Shown here: positions 17,510 through 26,669 of the stretch, piece after piece | Position numbering within the stretch: position 1 is the stretch's first letter | Layout: each line of letters opens with the position of its first letter | Assembly (NCBI RefSeq): GCF_005886105.2 | Contig: NZ_PNCO02000001.1 | Location: 682,001 to 746,000 of the forward strand | From: Pseudoalteromonas galatheae | GTDB lineage: Bacteria; Pseudomonadota; Gammaproteobacteria; Enterobacterales; Alteromonadaceae | Reading direction: 5' to 3' | Length of the DNA: 64,000 nt | Position numbers and translations under genes: made by a program | The notes under the pieces: model-generated | What the model was told of the DNA's origin: nothing | What the model saw: the letters and a program-made list of their open reading frames with translations, nothing else | Database searches by the model: none

Positions 17510-19489
17510 CTATTTAATTGAAGAAATTAAATAACTTAGGATTGCATCTGGCTCTGGATCTCGGCTCGTGTCCGGCAGATACTTAGGTCTTGTAAAGATG
17601 CCTTGTTCTACTAACGCGTCCAGCGCATCTAAGTGTGCAATGCCCGTTTTACCGAGATATAAATTATCCAAGCTGCGAGCATTGGCAAGCTGCACTATGT
17701 CTTTAAAGCCTTTTAAGTAGAGATGGTCTTTAGTAAAGCCACCACCACGGAAAATACGTGTGGTCAGCGCAAAGGCTTCATTGACGTTTAATACGCCTGA
17801 GTCAGCTAAAAACTCATACACTTGATAGAATTTATCGCCTTTAAGTAGCATATTAACCGCAATCACCCTAAGCGCTAGTACCTTTAATCGTGTCAGATTT
17901 ATTTGCCCTGATTGATACTCGCGATAGATGGCAAGGCCTTCTTGGGTGTAAGTATTACCAGGTAGACCTAAGTGCAGCACTTTTAGTTGCTGAGCGTCAG
18001 CATTTAAAGTCGTGAGTAAGTGCACGCCAATTTCATGCTCTATCAAGGCATTGATATCGAGCTCAGATAGCATCGCACTGCTATTTACAAGCAGAAGACG
18101 CTTACCATTGTCGACCATTGCTTTGGCAACGAGCTTGCTTGATATCGCGACCTTGCAAGGTAAGCCCATAGTCTCAATCGCTTGATTAAAACGTACCAAG
18201 GCTTGCTCGGCTGTAATGTCTTTTTTTGGCAAGGTCTCTGTTTCGCGCGCGTGCAGTAAGAAGGTCGCATTATTTATATCGTTGTAATCCGGCTCACCAT
18301 AATAGCGTAGCGAGTTATACAAAAAGGCTTCGCGACCAATTTGGGTGATCAGTTCGATTTTAGTGGCGTAGCTATCGATCACTTTACGATATAAGTCTTT
18401 TACGATCGGATCTTGAATTTTTCCAACGGGCAAGCGATAGAGTTGCTCTTTAAACTCATACGGGTCAATTTTCAGCGGACGATATTTAAACGCAGGCTGG
18501 TAATGACGTTTCGAGAAAAAGCGTCGTTTCTCTTGCGCGATATTACTTGGGTTAACGTAATGCAGCGTTTCAAGGTTTTTGGCTATGCGGTAAAGTGCAG
18601 AGTCTACATTAATCAGTGCAGGGTCAAGCTGCGACGCTGATTTTGCTTTGCGAAGTGGCTTATAGCAGTGATTTTTAGCAAATGTTTTTGCCGTTTTACT
18701 CAAAGCTACATGCATGTTGCGCTGTAGTTTTTCAAACACCACAGGGAATAATTCGCCACTGTTTTCGTCCATAAAGACTTTTTTCACTTCCAGCGGTACC
18801 ACTAAGGTGTTATCAAAGTGGCAGGTAACATAGTGCGCTTGATAACCTTGGCCCTGAAAGACTGTATTTTCAGCACAATCCACCAGCTGGCCTGCCAGTT
18901 TTTTCAGCCCTAGCTGTTTTTTCAGTTCATCTAATACGGCACGAAAACGCAAGGTATCCAGTTGTGCAGTGCCAATGTTAAAGGTTGGTGCATAAGGGTA
19001 GCTACGAATTTGATAGTTATAGCTGTGCACATCAAATAGCAAGCAGGCACCAAACTTACGCTCAAGCGTGGTTAATAGTGCACTGAGCACACGGTAATAG
19101 GCTGCATGCTTTGACAAGCTAATATCTATGTCTGCATTTGGTAGCGCTTGGTTCCACACTTGTTTACCCCATGCTTCTTTGTATATCGCAAGCTCTGGCG
19201 CACGGTTAAGATCGTATTCGTAACGTGAGTCACGCGCGATAAGTGTGATGGGTAATGATTCAATCATGCCATCGGTAAAAGGGTCTTCTTCTTGTAAGCG
19301 TTCAGCATCGCTCATGGCGAACAAGCCTTTTAGGCTAGCACGGGTACGGTGGCCTGCGTGTACAGCGGTGGCGACATAAGGTACGTATTCTCTCACTTCG
19401 AGGTGAAAGGCGCCTTCAGCAAATTGTCCACTGATGGGTTTACCGGCTTCAAGCGCGGCAATGATGACTTGTTCAGATAGCATGAGCAT
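17510..19489 (-). CDS. N-formylglutamate amidohydrolase-like / DUF1704 (QEGLA) metallopeptidase fusion
   Basis: A 659-residue two-domain protein. Residues about 1-270 look like an N-formylglutamate amidohydrolase: VHAGHR (His44, His47), EEDPFTD, RDSRYEYDLNR (86-96), KHAAYY (His128) and LFDVHSYN (His155). Residues about 290-655 are DUF1704, the QEGLA family, with the zinc motif HEIGVH (His485, Glu486, His490) and TQEGLAIYREY (515-525) as likely third ligand region. Databases often label such proteins flavohemoglobin expression-modulating, a name with no support here. Start ATG at 19489 or 19483; both overlap the ATP-grasp gene by several bases. Together they suggest a ligase that builds, and a hydrolase/peptidase that trims, a glutamate-containing peptide. 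Confidence 0.85.
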   Translation of the reverse strand: MLMLSEQVIIAALEAGKPISGQFAEGAFHLEVREYVPYVATAVHAGHRTRASLKGLFAMSDAERLQEEDPFTDGMIESLPITLIARDSRYEYDLNRAPELAIYKEAWGKQVWNQALPNADIDISLSKHAAYYRVLSALLTTLERKFGACLLFDVHSYNYQIRSYPYAPTFNIGTAQLDTLRFRAVLDELKKQLGLKKLAGQLVDCAENTVFQGQGYQAHYVTCHFDNTLVVPLEVKKVFMDENSGELFPVVFEKLQRNMHVALSKTAKTFAKNHCYKPLRKAKSASQLDPALINVDSALYRIAKNLETLHYVNPSNIAQEKRRFFSKRHYQPAFKYRPLKIDPYEFKEQLYRLPVGKIQDPIVKDLYRKVIDSYATKIELITQIGREAFLYNSLRYYGEPDYNDINNATFLLHARETETLPKKDITAEQALVRFNQAIETMGLPCKVAISSKLVAKAMVDNGKRLLLVNSSAMLSELDINALIEHEIGVHLLTTLNADAQQLKVLHLGLPGNTYTQEGLAIYREYQSGQINLTRLKVLALRVIAVNMLLKGDKFYQVYEFLADSGVLNVNEAFALTTRIFRGGGFTKDHLYLKGFKDIVQLANARSLDNLYLGKTGIAHLDALDALVEQGIFTRPKYLPDTSRDPEPDAILSYLISSIK

Positions 19490-20519
19490 CTTCTATTACT
19501 TGGCGGAATTGGTTTTTGCGATGCGTTACTAGCTCTTTGGCATGCACCACACTCTCTACAAAATCGATAACTTGCACTTGCAGCTTGCAGCGGTTTAAAC
19601 GGTTAATACGGGTTATCCCACCAGGCGAGAGTACGTTAACTTCAATAAGCTTGCCGCCTATTACGTCAATGCCTACAAAGTACAAACCATCACGCACAAG
19701 CTTAGGACCGATATGCTTACATAATGCTTTTTCTTGGTTGGTGAGTTTGTGTTTTACCACTTTGCCGCCAGCATGCACGTTAGCACGCACTTCATTTGCT
19801 GCAGGCACTCGTTTCATGGCGCCAATCGGTTCGCCGTTAAGCATTAGGATACGAACATCACCTTCGTCGGCACCTTCAACATAGTCTTGTAAAATGACAT
19901 AGTTGCTGCCTTTACCGGCCTCGTCGCCACCAATATAAAACTCAAGGAGTGAACTAAAGCTTTGCTTCGCGCGTTTTTCAACGACGATAACACCGCGACC
20001 ACCAAAGCCATCAAGCGGCTTTAAGATCATTTTCTCTTGCTCTGATTCAGAGAATATACGCTCTAAATACTCTTTGTTTTTAGATACATGCGTATTTGGA
20101 ATAAATTCTCTCGCAATACCTTGGAACGACGCCGTGTATAGCTTGTTATTTGCAATACGCAGGCCATCAATATCGTTGACAATGAAAGTGTCATCACGAA
20201 CAGAGTCTAAAAAGTTCATCGCTAAGGTATCAAGTGGTGGGTTGGCGCGCATAAATATCGCGTCAAAACCTGCCAAAGGAAGTTGTACTTTTTTAAACTC
20301 AGCTTTGTTGTAAAAGCTCACTAAGTTGTCAGATACTTTTTGGCCCGCAACAAATACATCACAGAAGGCACTGGCGACACTTTCGCGAATAGTGAGGTTG
20401 TTTACGGTGGTGATAGCAACGACGTGACCGCGTGATACGGCTTCGTGGATAAGTCTTAGCGTGCTGTCGTTTTCAGCTTCTACACGCTCCCAAGGGTACA
20501 TAATAAAACAGATTTTCAC
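19473..20519 (-). CDS. Glutathione-synthetase-type ATP-grasp ligase
   Basis: A 348-residue ATP-grasp enzyme with GshB hallmarks: FMRANPPLDT, LKPLDGFGGRG, DVRILMLNGEPIGAMKRVPA, RANVHAGGK, and FVGIDVIGGKLIEVNVLSPGGI. It should join an acyl group to an amine using ATP. It is not placed with gshA or other glutathione genes; its stop lies inside the start of the DUF1704 fusion gene, so the two are translationally coupled. Likely a GshB paralogue acting on another peptide or amino acid; true glutathione synthetase cannot be excluded from sequence alone. Confidence 0.85.
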   Translation of the reverse strand: MKICFIMYPWERVEAENDSTLRLIHEAVSRGHVVAITTVNNLTIRESVASAFCDVFVAGQKVSDNLVSFYNKAEFKKVQLPLAGFDAIFMRANPPLDTLAMNFLDSVRDDTFIVNDIDGLRIANNKLYTASFQGIAREFIPNTHVSKNKEYLERIFSESEQEKMILKPLDGFGGRGVIVVEKRAKQSFSSLLEFYIGGDEAGKGSNYVILQDYVEGADEGDVRILMLNGEPIGAMKRVPAANEVRANVHAGGKVVKHKLTNQEKALCKHIGPKLVRDGLYFVGIDVIGGKLIEVNVLSPGGITRINRLNRCKLQVQVIDFVESVVHAKELVTHRKNQFRQVIEDAHAI

Positions 20520-20632
20520 GGGCTATTTTTGCTCAGCAAATAAATTGGCAATATAGCGGTAAAATAGCGTAGATGCTCACGGATTATTTTTATCGACAAG
20601 ATAAGGAATATCAATCATCTATTGGGCAAGAA

Positions 20633-20656
20633 GCAGAGCACTGACTGGTGCTCTGC
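20633..20656 (-). terminator. Probable terminator of the chemoreceptor gene
   Basis: GCAGAGCAC pairs perfectly with GTGCTCTGC around six bases; on the minus strand it follows the receptor stop and is followed by a weak T-rich stretch (TTCTTGCC). Confidence 0.65.
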
Positions 20657-20666
20657 AAGGTGGGTA

Positions 20667-22307
20667 TCATACTTTAAAGCGGTTAACTATGTCACTCAAT
20701 TCGTGACTTGCCTGTGTGAGTTGCTCACTGGTATTGTTGAGTAAGTGTGTGGTATCCAAAGAGTGGTGGGTGGAGTCAGAAAGTTGAGCTATTCGCTCGT
20801 TGACTTCTTGTGCTGCAAGACTCTGCTCATCAGTGGCTTTGGCGATGTGGGTGCTCATATCCGAGATAGCGTCAATTAGGCGCTCAATCTCTGTCAATGC
20901 GCTATCTGCATGTTGGACCTGTTCCACTGTTTGCTCCGAGATTTGCTGGCTAATTTTAACCGCAGCTACGGCTTGCTGCGCTTCTTTTTGCAGTCGCTCG
21001 ATCATGTTGTGGATTTCATCTGTGCTTTGTCCCGTACGACTTGCAAGGGTGCGTACTTCATCGGCAACAACAGCGAAGCCGCGCCCTTGTTCACCTGCTC
21101 GAGCCGCTTCTATCGCCGCGTTTAACGCAAGTAAATTAGTTTGCTCGGCAATACCTCGAATAACATCGAGCACAGATCCTATATGTTGACTCTCTTGTGC
21201 AAGACTCGTTGTTGTCACGCTCACAGATTGAATTTGCTCCGACAGCTTTTTAATGGCGGCGATGGTTTGAGAAATTGTTTGTTTGCCTTTTTCACTGTAA
21301 TTACGTGCGTCTGCGGCGGAATGCTCGGCAGTATCTGCATTGCTACTGATCTCACGAACTTGCATGGTCATTTGTTCTGCAGCAGTAGCTACTTGGCGAC
21401 TATTGTCATTTTGTGACTCAATAAATGCAAGATTCTCTTCACCAGCCGCTTTTACCTGATTGGCCAGTGTTTCCACTTCTTTGGCGTTATGGGCCACTGT
21501 CGCGATGGAATGACGCATCTTTTCAGTATATAAGTTAAAGTACTTGGCAAGCGCGGTTACTTCATCTTTACCACTCTCGTCGAGTTGTCGAGTCAAATCA
21601 CCCTCGCCCTGTGCGATATCTTTCATCATGTCTTTGGCTTGTGTGATAGGGCCGATAATACTCTTACTAATGAGTGCGCTAAACGGGAATAACAGCACGA
21701 TGAGTACAGCCATTTCAATTAACAGCAAATTTCGAATATAGGAAAACTCAGCTTCTATCGTGTCGAGGTACACACCGGAGCCAATGATCCAACCCCAAGG
21801 TGTAAATGCTTTGACATAAGATATTTTCTCGACAGGAGCATCTTTGCCTGGCTTTGGCCACAGGTAAGGAACAAATCCTGCTCCACTTTTTTCTGCCACT
21901 TGTACCATTTCAACGAATAAGCGCTTGCCGTTGGGATCTTTTGATTGGCTGAGATCTTTGCCGTTAAGCTCGCTCTTGAAAGGGTGCATCACCATTTTTG
22001 GGTGATAGTCGTTGATCCAAAAGTAATTATTTCCTTCGTATCGTAATGCGGCAACGGCATTAAGGGCTGCGGATTGAGCTTGCGCTTCAGGGAGTTCCCC
22101 AGATACATATTGTTGATGGAAGTAAGCCACTAAACTATAGGCATTTTCAACAAGGTTTTGGGTTTTATGATATTGCTGCTTTTCGAGTGCATCATATTGC
22201 TGCGATAAGCTCACTGCGCTTTGAAGGATAACGCCAATAATAACCACTATGATCAGTAACGCGAGTCGCTGGAAGATGGTGAGGTTTCGGAAAAACTGTT
22301 TGGACAT
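20667..22307 (-). CDS. Methyl-accepting chemotaxis protein with Cache sensor
   Basis: Transmembrane chemoreceptor of 546 residues. It has an N-terminal helix, a periplasmic single-Cache domain ([18 protein letters not shown] and [15 protein letters not shown] are typical), a second helix, a HAMP segment, and a long cytoplasmic signalling coiled coil with the receptor tip [16 protein letters not shown]. The Cache type often senses small carboxylates; the ligand here is unknown. The ATG at 22307 is chosen over an ORF start 60 bases upstream because AAGGA precedes it and the shorter form starts just before the first helix. Confidence 0.92.
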   Translation of the reverse strand: MSKQFFRNLTIFQRLALLIIVVIIGVILQSAVSLSQQYDALEKQQYHKTQNLVENAYSLVAYFHQQYVSGELPEAQAQSAALNAVAALRYEGNNYFWINDYHPKMVMHPFKSELNGKDLSQSKDPNGKRLFVEMVQVAEKSGAGFVPYLWPKPGKDAPVEKISYVKAFTPWGWIIGSGVYLDTIEAEFSYIRNLLLIEMAVLIVLLFPFSALISKSIIGPITQAKDMMKDIAQGEGDLTRQLDESGKDEVTALAKYFNLYTEKMRHSIATVAHNAKEVETLANQVKAAGEENLAFIESQNDNSRQVATAAEQMTMQVREISSNADTAEHSAADARNYSEKGKQTISQTIAAIKKLSEQIQSVSVTTTSLAQESQHIGSVLDVIRGIAEQTNLLALNAAIEAARAGEQGRGFAVVADEVRTLASRTGQSTDEIHNMIERLQKEAQQAVAAVKISQQISEQTVEQVQHADSALTEIERLIDAISDMSTHIAKATDEQSLAAQEVNERIAQLSDSTHHSLDTTHLLNNTSEQLTQASHELSDIVNRFKV

Positions 22308-22489
22308 AATGCAATCCTTATGTCGTTTTATTATTGAAAGTAGCAAGCGGCGCGAACGCCTCATCAATTCATACTAATTAATCTTAGTAGTCATAACTTG
22401 AGATAGAACAATAATTTCAGTTTTTCTTAGTCTTGACGAATAAACAATTAGACCAATGGATTAGAACTAAATGTTGAAAAAGGAGAAGA

Positions 22490-22518
22490 AGCGCTCAGCT
22501 TATAAGAGGCTGAGCGCT
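22490..22518 (-). terminator. Terminator of the DPP-IV gene
   Basis: AGCGCTCAGC pairs with GCTGAGCGCT around nine bases; on the minus strand it lies just past the peptidase stop and is followed by a pyrimidine-rich stretch with TTTTTC. Confidence 0.75.
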
Positions 22519-22527
22519 ATTAAGTGT

Positions 22528-24759
22528 TTACTTAGCTTCAACCTCAAAATGACGATTAAAAAAGTCAGTAATGGTTTGATGCAAGTGGGTTTGTACTTTT
22601 TTGCCACGTAAGCTGTGCTTCGAGCCTGGATAAGTCATCATTTCAAATGGCTTAACTTCGTCCTGCAACTGTTTGAATAGTTTAGTTGCATGGGTAAATA
22701 GTACGTTGTCATCGGCCATACCGTGATAGATCATCAGCGGGCCCTTTAGTCCATCAGCATAAGGGAACACAGCACTTTGCTCATAGCCCTTGGCATTTGT
22801 ATTTGGGTGACCAAGATAACGCTCAGTATAATGTGTGTCATATAGAGCCCAATCAGTTACTGGCGCACCAGAAACACCGGCTTTAAAGTAGTCGCCAGCT
22901 TTAAACATTGTCATCAGCGCCATATAACCACCATAGCTATGACCATAAATACCGATACGCTCAGGGTCGACGTACTCTAGCGTACGCAAGAACTCTACGC
23001 CTTTAATTTGGTCGGCGACTTCCACGACGCCTAAATGCTTGTAGATTGGATCTTCAAACTTCTTACCACGGTTATATGAACCTCGGTTATCTAATTGGAA
23101 AATCACATAACCTTGCTGTGCAAGATATTGGAAATACAAGTTTTTGCTACGCCAGCTGTTGGTCACGCGTTGTGCATGAGGTCCGCCATACACGTTCACA
23201 ATAACAGGATATTTCTTACCGTTTTCAAGCTTTGCGGGCTTAAATAAGCGGTAATACATGGTTTGACCATCTTCCGCTTTAAGCGTGCCATATTCTGGCG
23301 TAGCTAGATTGCTCAAATAAGGCGTTAACGGATGTTCGTTATTCAGCGCATTTTCTTCAAGCCAAGTAACAAAGTCTCCATTCACTTTGCGTAGCGCAAC
23401 GGCTGGTGGACGGTTTACAGAAGAGCTTTTATCGATAAAGGTACGGTTATCTTTCGCCAGTACAACACTGTGATAGCTGCCTTTTTCGGTAATACGTTTT
23501 GCTTCACCATCTTTAAAAAGTGGTACGCTGTATAGGTGGCTTTCGAGCGGCGTGTCTTTGCGGCCAGAGAAGTATACGATACCTTTTTTCTCATCAATGC
23601 CCTGAAGGCTTTCAACAATCCAATCGCCTTTAGTGATTTGGCGCACAAGTTGGCCATTGGTTCTGTACAGGTAAAGGTGTTTAAAGCCATCGCGCTCAGA
23701 TGCCCAAACGAAATGCTTTTTGTCTTTTAAGAACTCAAGGTCAAAATGCAGGTTAATCCAGGTATCACTGGTTTCGGTTAGGGCGACTTGCTGTTTTTTG
23801 CTTTTAGTATCGTAAAAGCGCAGTTCCAGTTTTTGCTGTGAGCGATTTTGCCACTGATATGACAATGTTTTGTTGTCTTTCAACCAGTTTGCACGGGCGA
23901 TGTAAATGTCTTTATCTTCGCCTAGATCAATCCAATCCACCTTTTGGTCATTGATCTTTACAACACCTAATTCAATCTCAACGTTAGCAGTCCCGGTGTA
24001 TGGGTATCGTTGATTGAATAGCTTGACTTCTTCGGCATAGATTTCGTTACGAATGGCTTCTTGAACTGGGCTTTCATCAATGCGAGTAAAAGCAATTTGT
24101 TGCTCATCACCCGACCACCAGTAACCTGTCATGCGGCTCATCTCTTCTTGGGCAACAAACTCAGCCATGCCGTTTTTAATTACGCCACCGCCGTCTTTAG
24201 TTAATTGCGTTTCTTTGCCTGACTTGAGATTGATGGTATAGAGGTTTTGCTCACGAATAAATGAAACAAAGTTACCTTTTGGTGAGAAGCGAGCATCGGT
24301 TTCGAATGCTTCAGTTTCCGTTAGTTTCTTGCTCTTACCTGAAGCGATTTCATAGTAGTACAAGTCGCCATTGAGTGGGAAAAGTAGCGCTTTGCCATCT
24401 TTTGACCATTTGTATTCTAAAATACCACGGCCAAAAATACGTTGACGCTCACGTCGTGCTTTTTCTTCATCTGAGAGGTTCTCTGGGCCAGAAAATAGCG
24501 CCGCAGAATCTACCAACAAGCGGTTGGTATTGTCTTTTAGATTGTATTCCCAAAGGTCGTAACGGTTATAGTCTTCTTTTTTACCTTGAAGATAAGTAAC
24601 ACGAGAACCGTCAGGAGAAAATTGCAGTTTTACAGGCGCTTTACCTGAAAGAGACGGGTCGTCAAAAAGTCGCTCTAGCGTTAGTTGCTCTGCGCTAGCG
24701 GTGACAGAGGCAAGTGCTAATGGAAGAGCGATGGTGTAGTGTTTAATGCGAGAGTGCAC
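22528..24759 (-). CDS. S9 family dipeptidyl peptidase IV
   Basis: Exported serine peptidase, about 743 residues, that would cut X-Pro or X-Ala dipeptides from peptide N-termini. A signal peptide ends near ASVTASA. The N-terminal beta-propeller (DPPIV_N) is followed by the alpha/beta hydrolase with the nucleophile in GIYGHSYGGYMALM, the acid in DDNVLF and the histidine in GSKHSLRG. The GTG at 24759 has AAGG eight bases upstream and is preferred to another GTG nine bases earlier. Single-gene unit; divergent from the HIT gene. Confidence 0.92.
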   Translation of the reverse strand: MHSRIKHYTIALPLALASVTASAEQLTLERLFDDPSLSGKAPVKLQFSPDGSRVTYLQGKKEDYNRYDLWEYNLKDNTNRLLVDSAALFSGPENLSDEEKARRERQRIFGRGILEYKWSKDGKALLFPLNGDLYYYEIASGKSKKLTETEAFETDARFSPKGNFVSFIREQNLYTINLKSGKETQLTKDGGGVIKNGMAEFVAQEEMSRMTGYWWSGDEQQIAFTRIDESPVQEAIRNEIYAEEVKLFNQRYPYTGTANVEIELGVVKINDQKVDWIDLGEDKDIYIARANWLKDNKTLSYQWQNRSQQKLELRFYDTKSKKQQVALTETSDTWINLHFDLEFLKDKKHFVWASERDGFKHLYLYRTNGQLVRQITKGDWIVESLQGIDEKKGIVYFSGRKDTPLESHLYSVPLFKDGEAKRITEKGSYHSVVLAKDNRTFIDKSSSVNRPPAVALRKVNGDFVTWLEENALNNEHPLTPYLSNLATPEYGTLKAEDGQTMYYRLFKPAKLENGKKYPVIVNVYGGPHAQRVTNSWRSKNLYFQYLAQQGYVIFQLDNRGSYNRGKKFEDPIYKHLGVVEVADQIKGVEFLRTLEYVDPERIGIYGHSYGGYMALMTMFKAGDYFKAGVSGAPVTDWALYDTHYTERYLGHPNTNAKGYEQSAVFPYADGLKGPLMIYHGMADDNVLFTHATKLFKQLQDEVKPFEMMTYPGSKHSLRGKKVQTHLHQTITDFFNRHFEVEAK

Positions 24760-24871
24760 GGTAGCCACCTTGTTATATTTTTAAAGTCTGATTGGATGGT
24801 AATGAAGCTACTTTGCAATAGCAACAAATTCGGATAGAGTGCCGAGTAAATCGGATTTAAAGAAGTTCACT

Positions 24872-25264
24872 ATGTCATTTGAATTAGCCAAAGAATTACA
24901 ACGAGACTGTATCCTAATTACCGAGTGGCCGTTGTGTAGTGTGTTGTTAATGAATGATGCTCAGTACCCTTGGTTTATCTTAGTACCTAGGATTGTGGGC
25001 GCGAAAGAAATTATTGATTTACCTGAGTCGCAGCAAGTTCAATTTTGGCAAGAATCGGCCAAGCTCAGTCGTTTGTTGCAAGACACCTTTACCCCAGATA
25101 AATTAAACGTGGCTGCGCTTGGTAATATGGTGCCACAACTACATGTGCACCACATCGCGCGATTTAAAACCGATATTGCATGGCCAAAACCGGTTTGGGG
25201 ACTCTATCCAGCAAAACCCTATAGTGATGAGGAAGTTGAGCAGCTAAAAGCGAGTTTTGAATAG
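24872..25264 (+). CDS. HIT domain protein
   Basis: Histidine-triad nucleotide hydrolase/transferase, 130 residues, with the triad LHVHHIARF (HxHxH) near residue 88. The N-terminal LQRDCILITEWPLCSVLLMND is typical of the short proteobacterial HIT proteins. The ATG at 24872 is preferred to an upstream GTG. Substrate is unknown; family members act on nucleoside phosphoramidates or dinucleoside polyphosphates. Divergent from the DPP-IV gene. Confidence 0.88.
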   Translation: MSFELAKELQRDCILITEWPLCSVLLMNDAQYPWFILVPRIVGAKEIIDLPESQQVQFWQESAKLSRLLQDTFTPDKLNVAALGNMVPQLHVHHIARFKTDIAWPKPVWGLYPAKPYSDEEVEQLKASFE

Positions 25265-25410
25265 ATAAGTATTGTATTAGGGACGAGGGTCGATTAAAGT
25301 TTCATTGAGTTTGTTTCTGTAAAAGGGATTTGAAAGGTGTTCCATAATAGCTTTACCTCTCTTTTCCAGCTCAAGCCAAATAAGAATAACTTCTAAAACA
25401 AAGGAATATT

Positions 25411-25863
25411 ATGAAAGTTACTAATCTATTTAAATCAATTGTGCTTGCTTCTTTGGTTGGCGCTTCAGCTATGTCTTATGCTCTCGCGGAAGGTGAGTTG
25501 AGCTCGCAGCAAGGCGTCGTGATAAGCGCAGAAAATATGGAGGTGGGTGAGCAGGGTGTTAATCGAGGGCGCTGTGAGACTTATAAGTACACCAGATATA
25601 AGAGCGCTAAAGTGGGCCAAGAAGTTACCCTAACTCGCTTTTCTAGCGCTAGTATTAGCTGCAACTCTTACTTCTTCACCATAGAGAAAAACTATGACGG
25701 CCATGATATGGAGCTAATTTTATATCGTGATAGCAAAATAATTGACCGAGGCACGCATATTGGTAGATATCTACCTCGTGGTAACTATCGCTTAGCGTTA
25801 ATGAATAATGGCGGTGGTACAGGCACTCGTGGTGGTGTACGTTACGAATACCGAGAGAATTAA
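25411..25863 (+). CDS. Secreted hypothetical protein
   Basis: A 150-residue protein with a clear signal peptide (about 1-26, cut near ALA/EG) and AAGGAA before the ATG. The mature part is beta-rich, with two cysteines (in GRCETYKY and ISCNSYFF) that could pair, and a glycine-rich end (NNGGGTGTRGG). Family not recognised. Convergent with another orphan gene and sharing a hairpin with it. Confidence 0.75.
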   Translation: MKVTNLFKSIVLASLVGASAMSYALAEGELSSQQGVVISAENMEVGEQGVNRGRCETYKYTRYKSAKVGQEVTLTRFSSASISCNSYFFTIEKNYDGHDMELILYRDSKIIDRGTHIGRYLPRGNYRLALMNNGGGTGTRGGVRYEYREN

Positions 25864-25872
25864 TTCAATATT

Positions 25873-25895
25873 ACGCAGGCTACTTAAGCCTGCGT
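25873..25895. terminator. Hairpin between two convergent orphan genes
   Basis: ACGCAGGC pairs with GCCTGCGT around TACTTAA. The loop holds the stop codon of the minus-strand gene. No long T run on either strand, so termination efficiency is uncertain. Confidence 0.55.
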
Positions 25896-26501
25896 ATCAA
25901 TTAGTTGAGTTTCTTGGCTTTTTAAAAAGCTGATTGCTTTTTCTTGATATTCTTTAATAAAAGATTCGGAAGTGATGAGCGCTACAGTTTCTTGTTGCTC
26001 TTGAGCATACCCTAATACACCATGAAAAGAGCGGTAGTTCTCTTCTTCCATATTTCTGGCTTCATCTACTGACTGCCCATAAAATTGTGAAATGTTGATT
26101 TTTTCGTCAGGCTTTATTCCTTGCTTCTCATAATTTACACCTTCCAAAGAGCCCTTAACAGACATCACATCATGCCAAAATGTATCACGTAAACTTCCCG
26201 TATTACCACTAGCACGTTCTATATCAAACTCTAAGGTTCGAATCGCATCAACAACATCGTAAAATTCATTGAGGGACATATTGTCAAAATCAAAACCTTC
26301 TGGGTTTAATAGTGCATTGTAAGGTGAACTATTGGGAATATCACCAGTGTAGGCTGCAATAGCATTTGACTTGTCTGATGGTTGTTGTACTTCATCCCCC
26401 TTAGGGGTAGCAGCTTCTGACGCTGCTTTCACTTGTGTAGCAGCAGGCTTTGCGGGTGCCATAGTCAGTGATGCAGAATGGATGCGAAAGTTCATTGTCA
26501 T
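25884..26501 (-). CDS. Hypothetical protein
   Basis: A 205-residue soluble protein, family not recognised. The first 60 residues are low-complexity, rich in Ala, Pro and Lys (APAKPAATQVKAASEAATPK), then comes a folded, acidic helical part (FDFDNMSLNEFYDVVDAIRT). The ATG at 26501 is used because AAAGGAG lies just upstream; a longer frame to 26525 ignores that site. No signal peptide. Its stop is within the hairpin shared with the convergent gene. Confidence 0.72.
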   Translation of the reverse strand: MTMNFRIHSASLTMAPAKPAATQVKAASEAATPKGDEVQQPSDKSNAIAAYTGDIPNSSPYNALLNPEGFDFDNMSLNEFYDVVDAIRTLEFDIERASGNTGSLRDTFWHDVMSVKGSLEGVNYEKQGIKPDEKINISQFYGQSVDEARNMEEENYRSFHGVLGYAQEQQETVALITSESFIKEYQEKAISFLKSQETQLIDTQA

Positions 26502-26669
26502 AAAAACTCCTTTTTGTTTTAACACAATGTTTGTTTTCTATCGGCCTTGTTCCTAGTTTACTTTAGGTGATGTCGCGATTTTTATTTAACTTGCAGTGTA
26601 ATGGGGTAAGTCATGCCATAGGCGTTTAGCTTGCGCTTCAGTCACTATGGCATGGTGCGCTTGTTAGTA

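Noticed and set aside
17510..19489. Frameshift or assembly error creating the amidohydrolase/DUF1704 fusion
   Set aside because: The frame is continuous over the junction, both halves have complete motifs, and there is no stop or start remnant between them.
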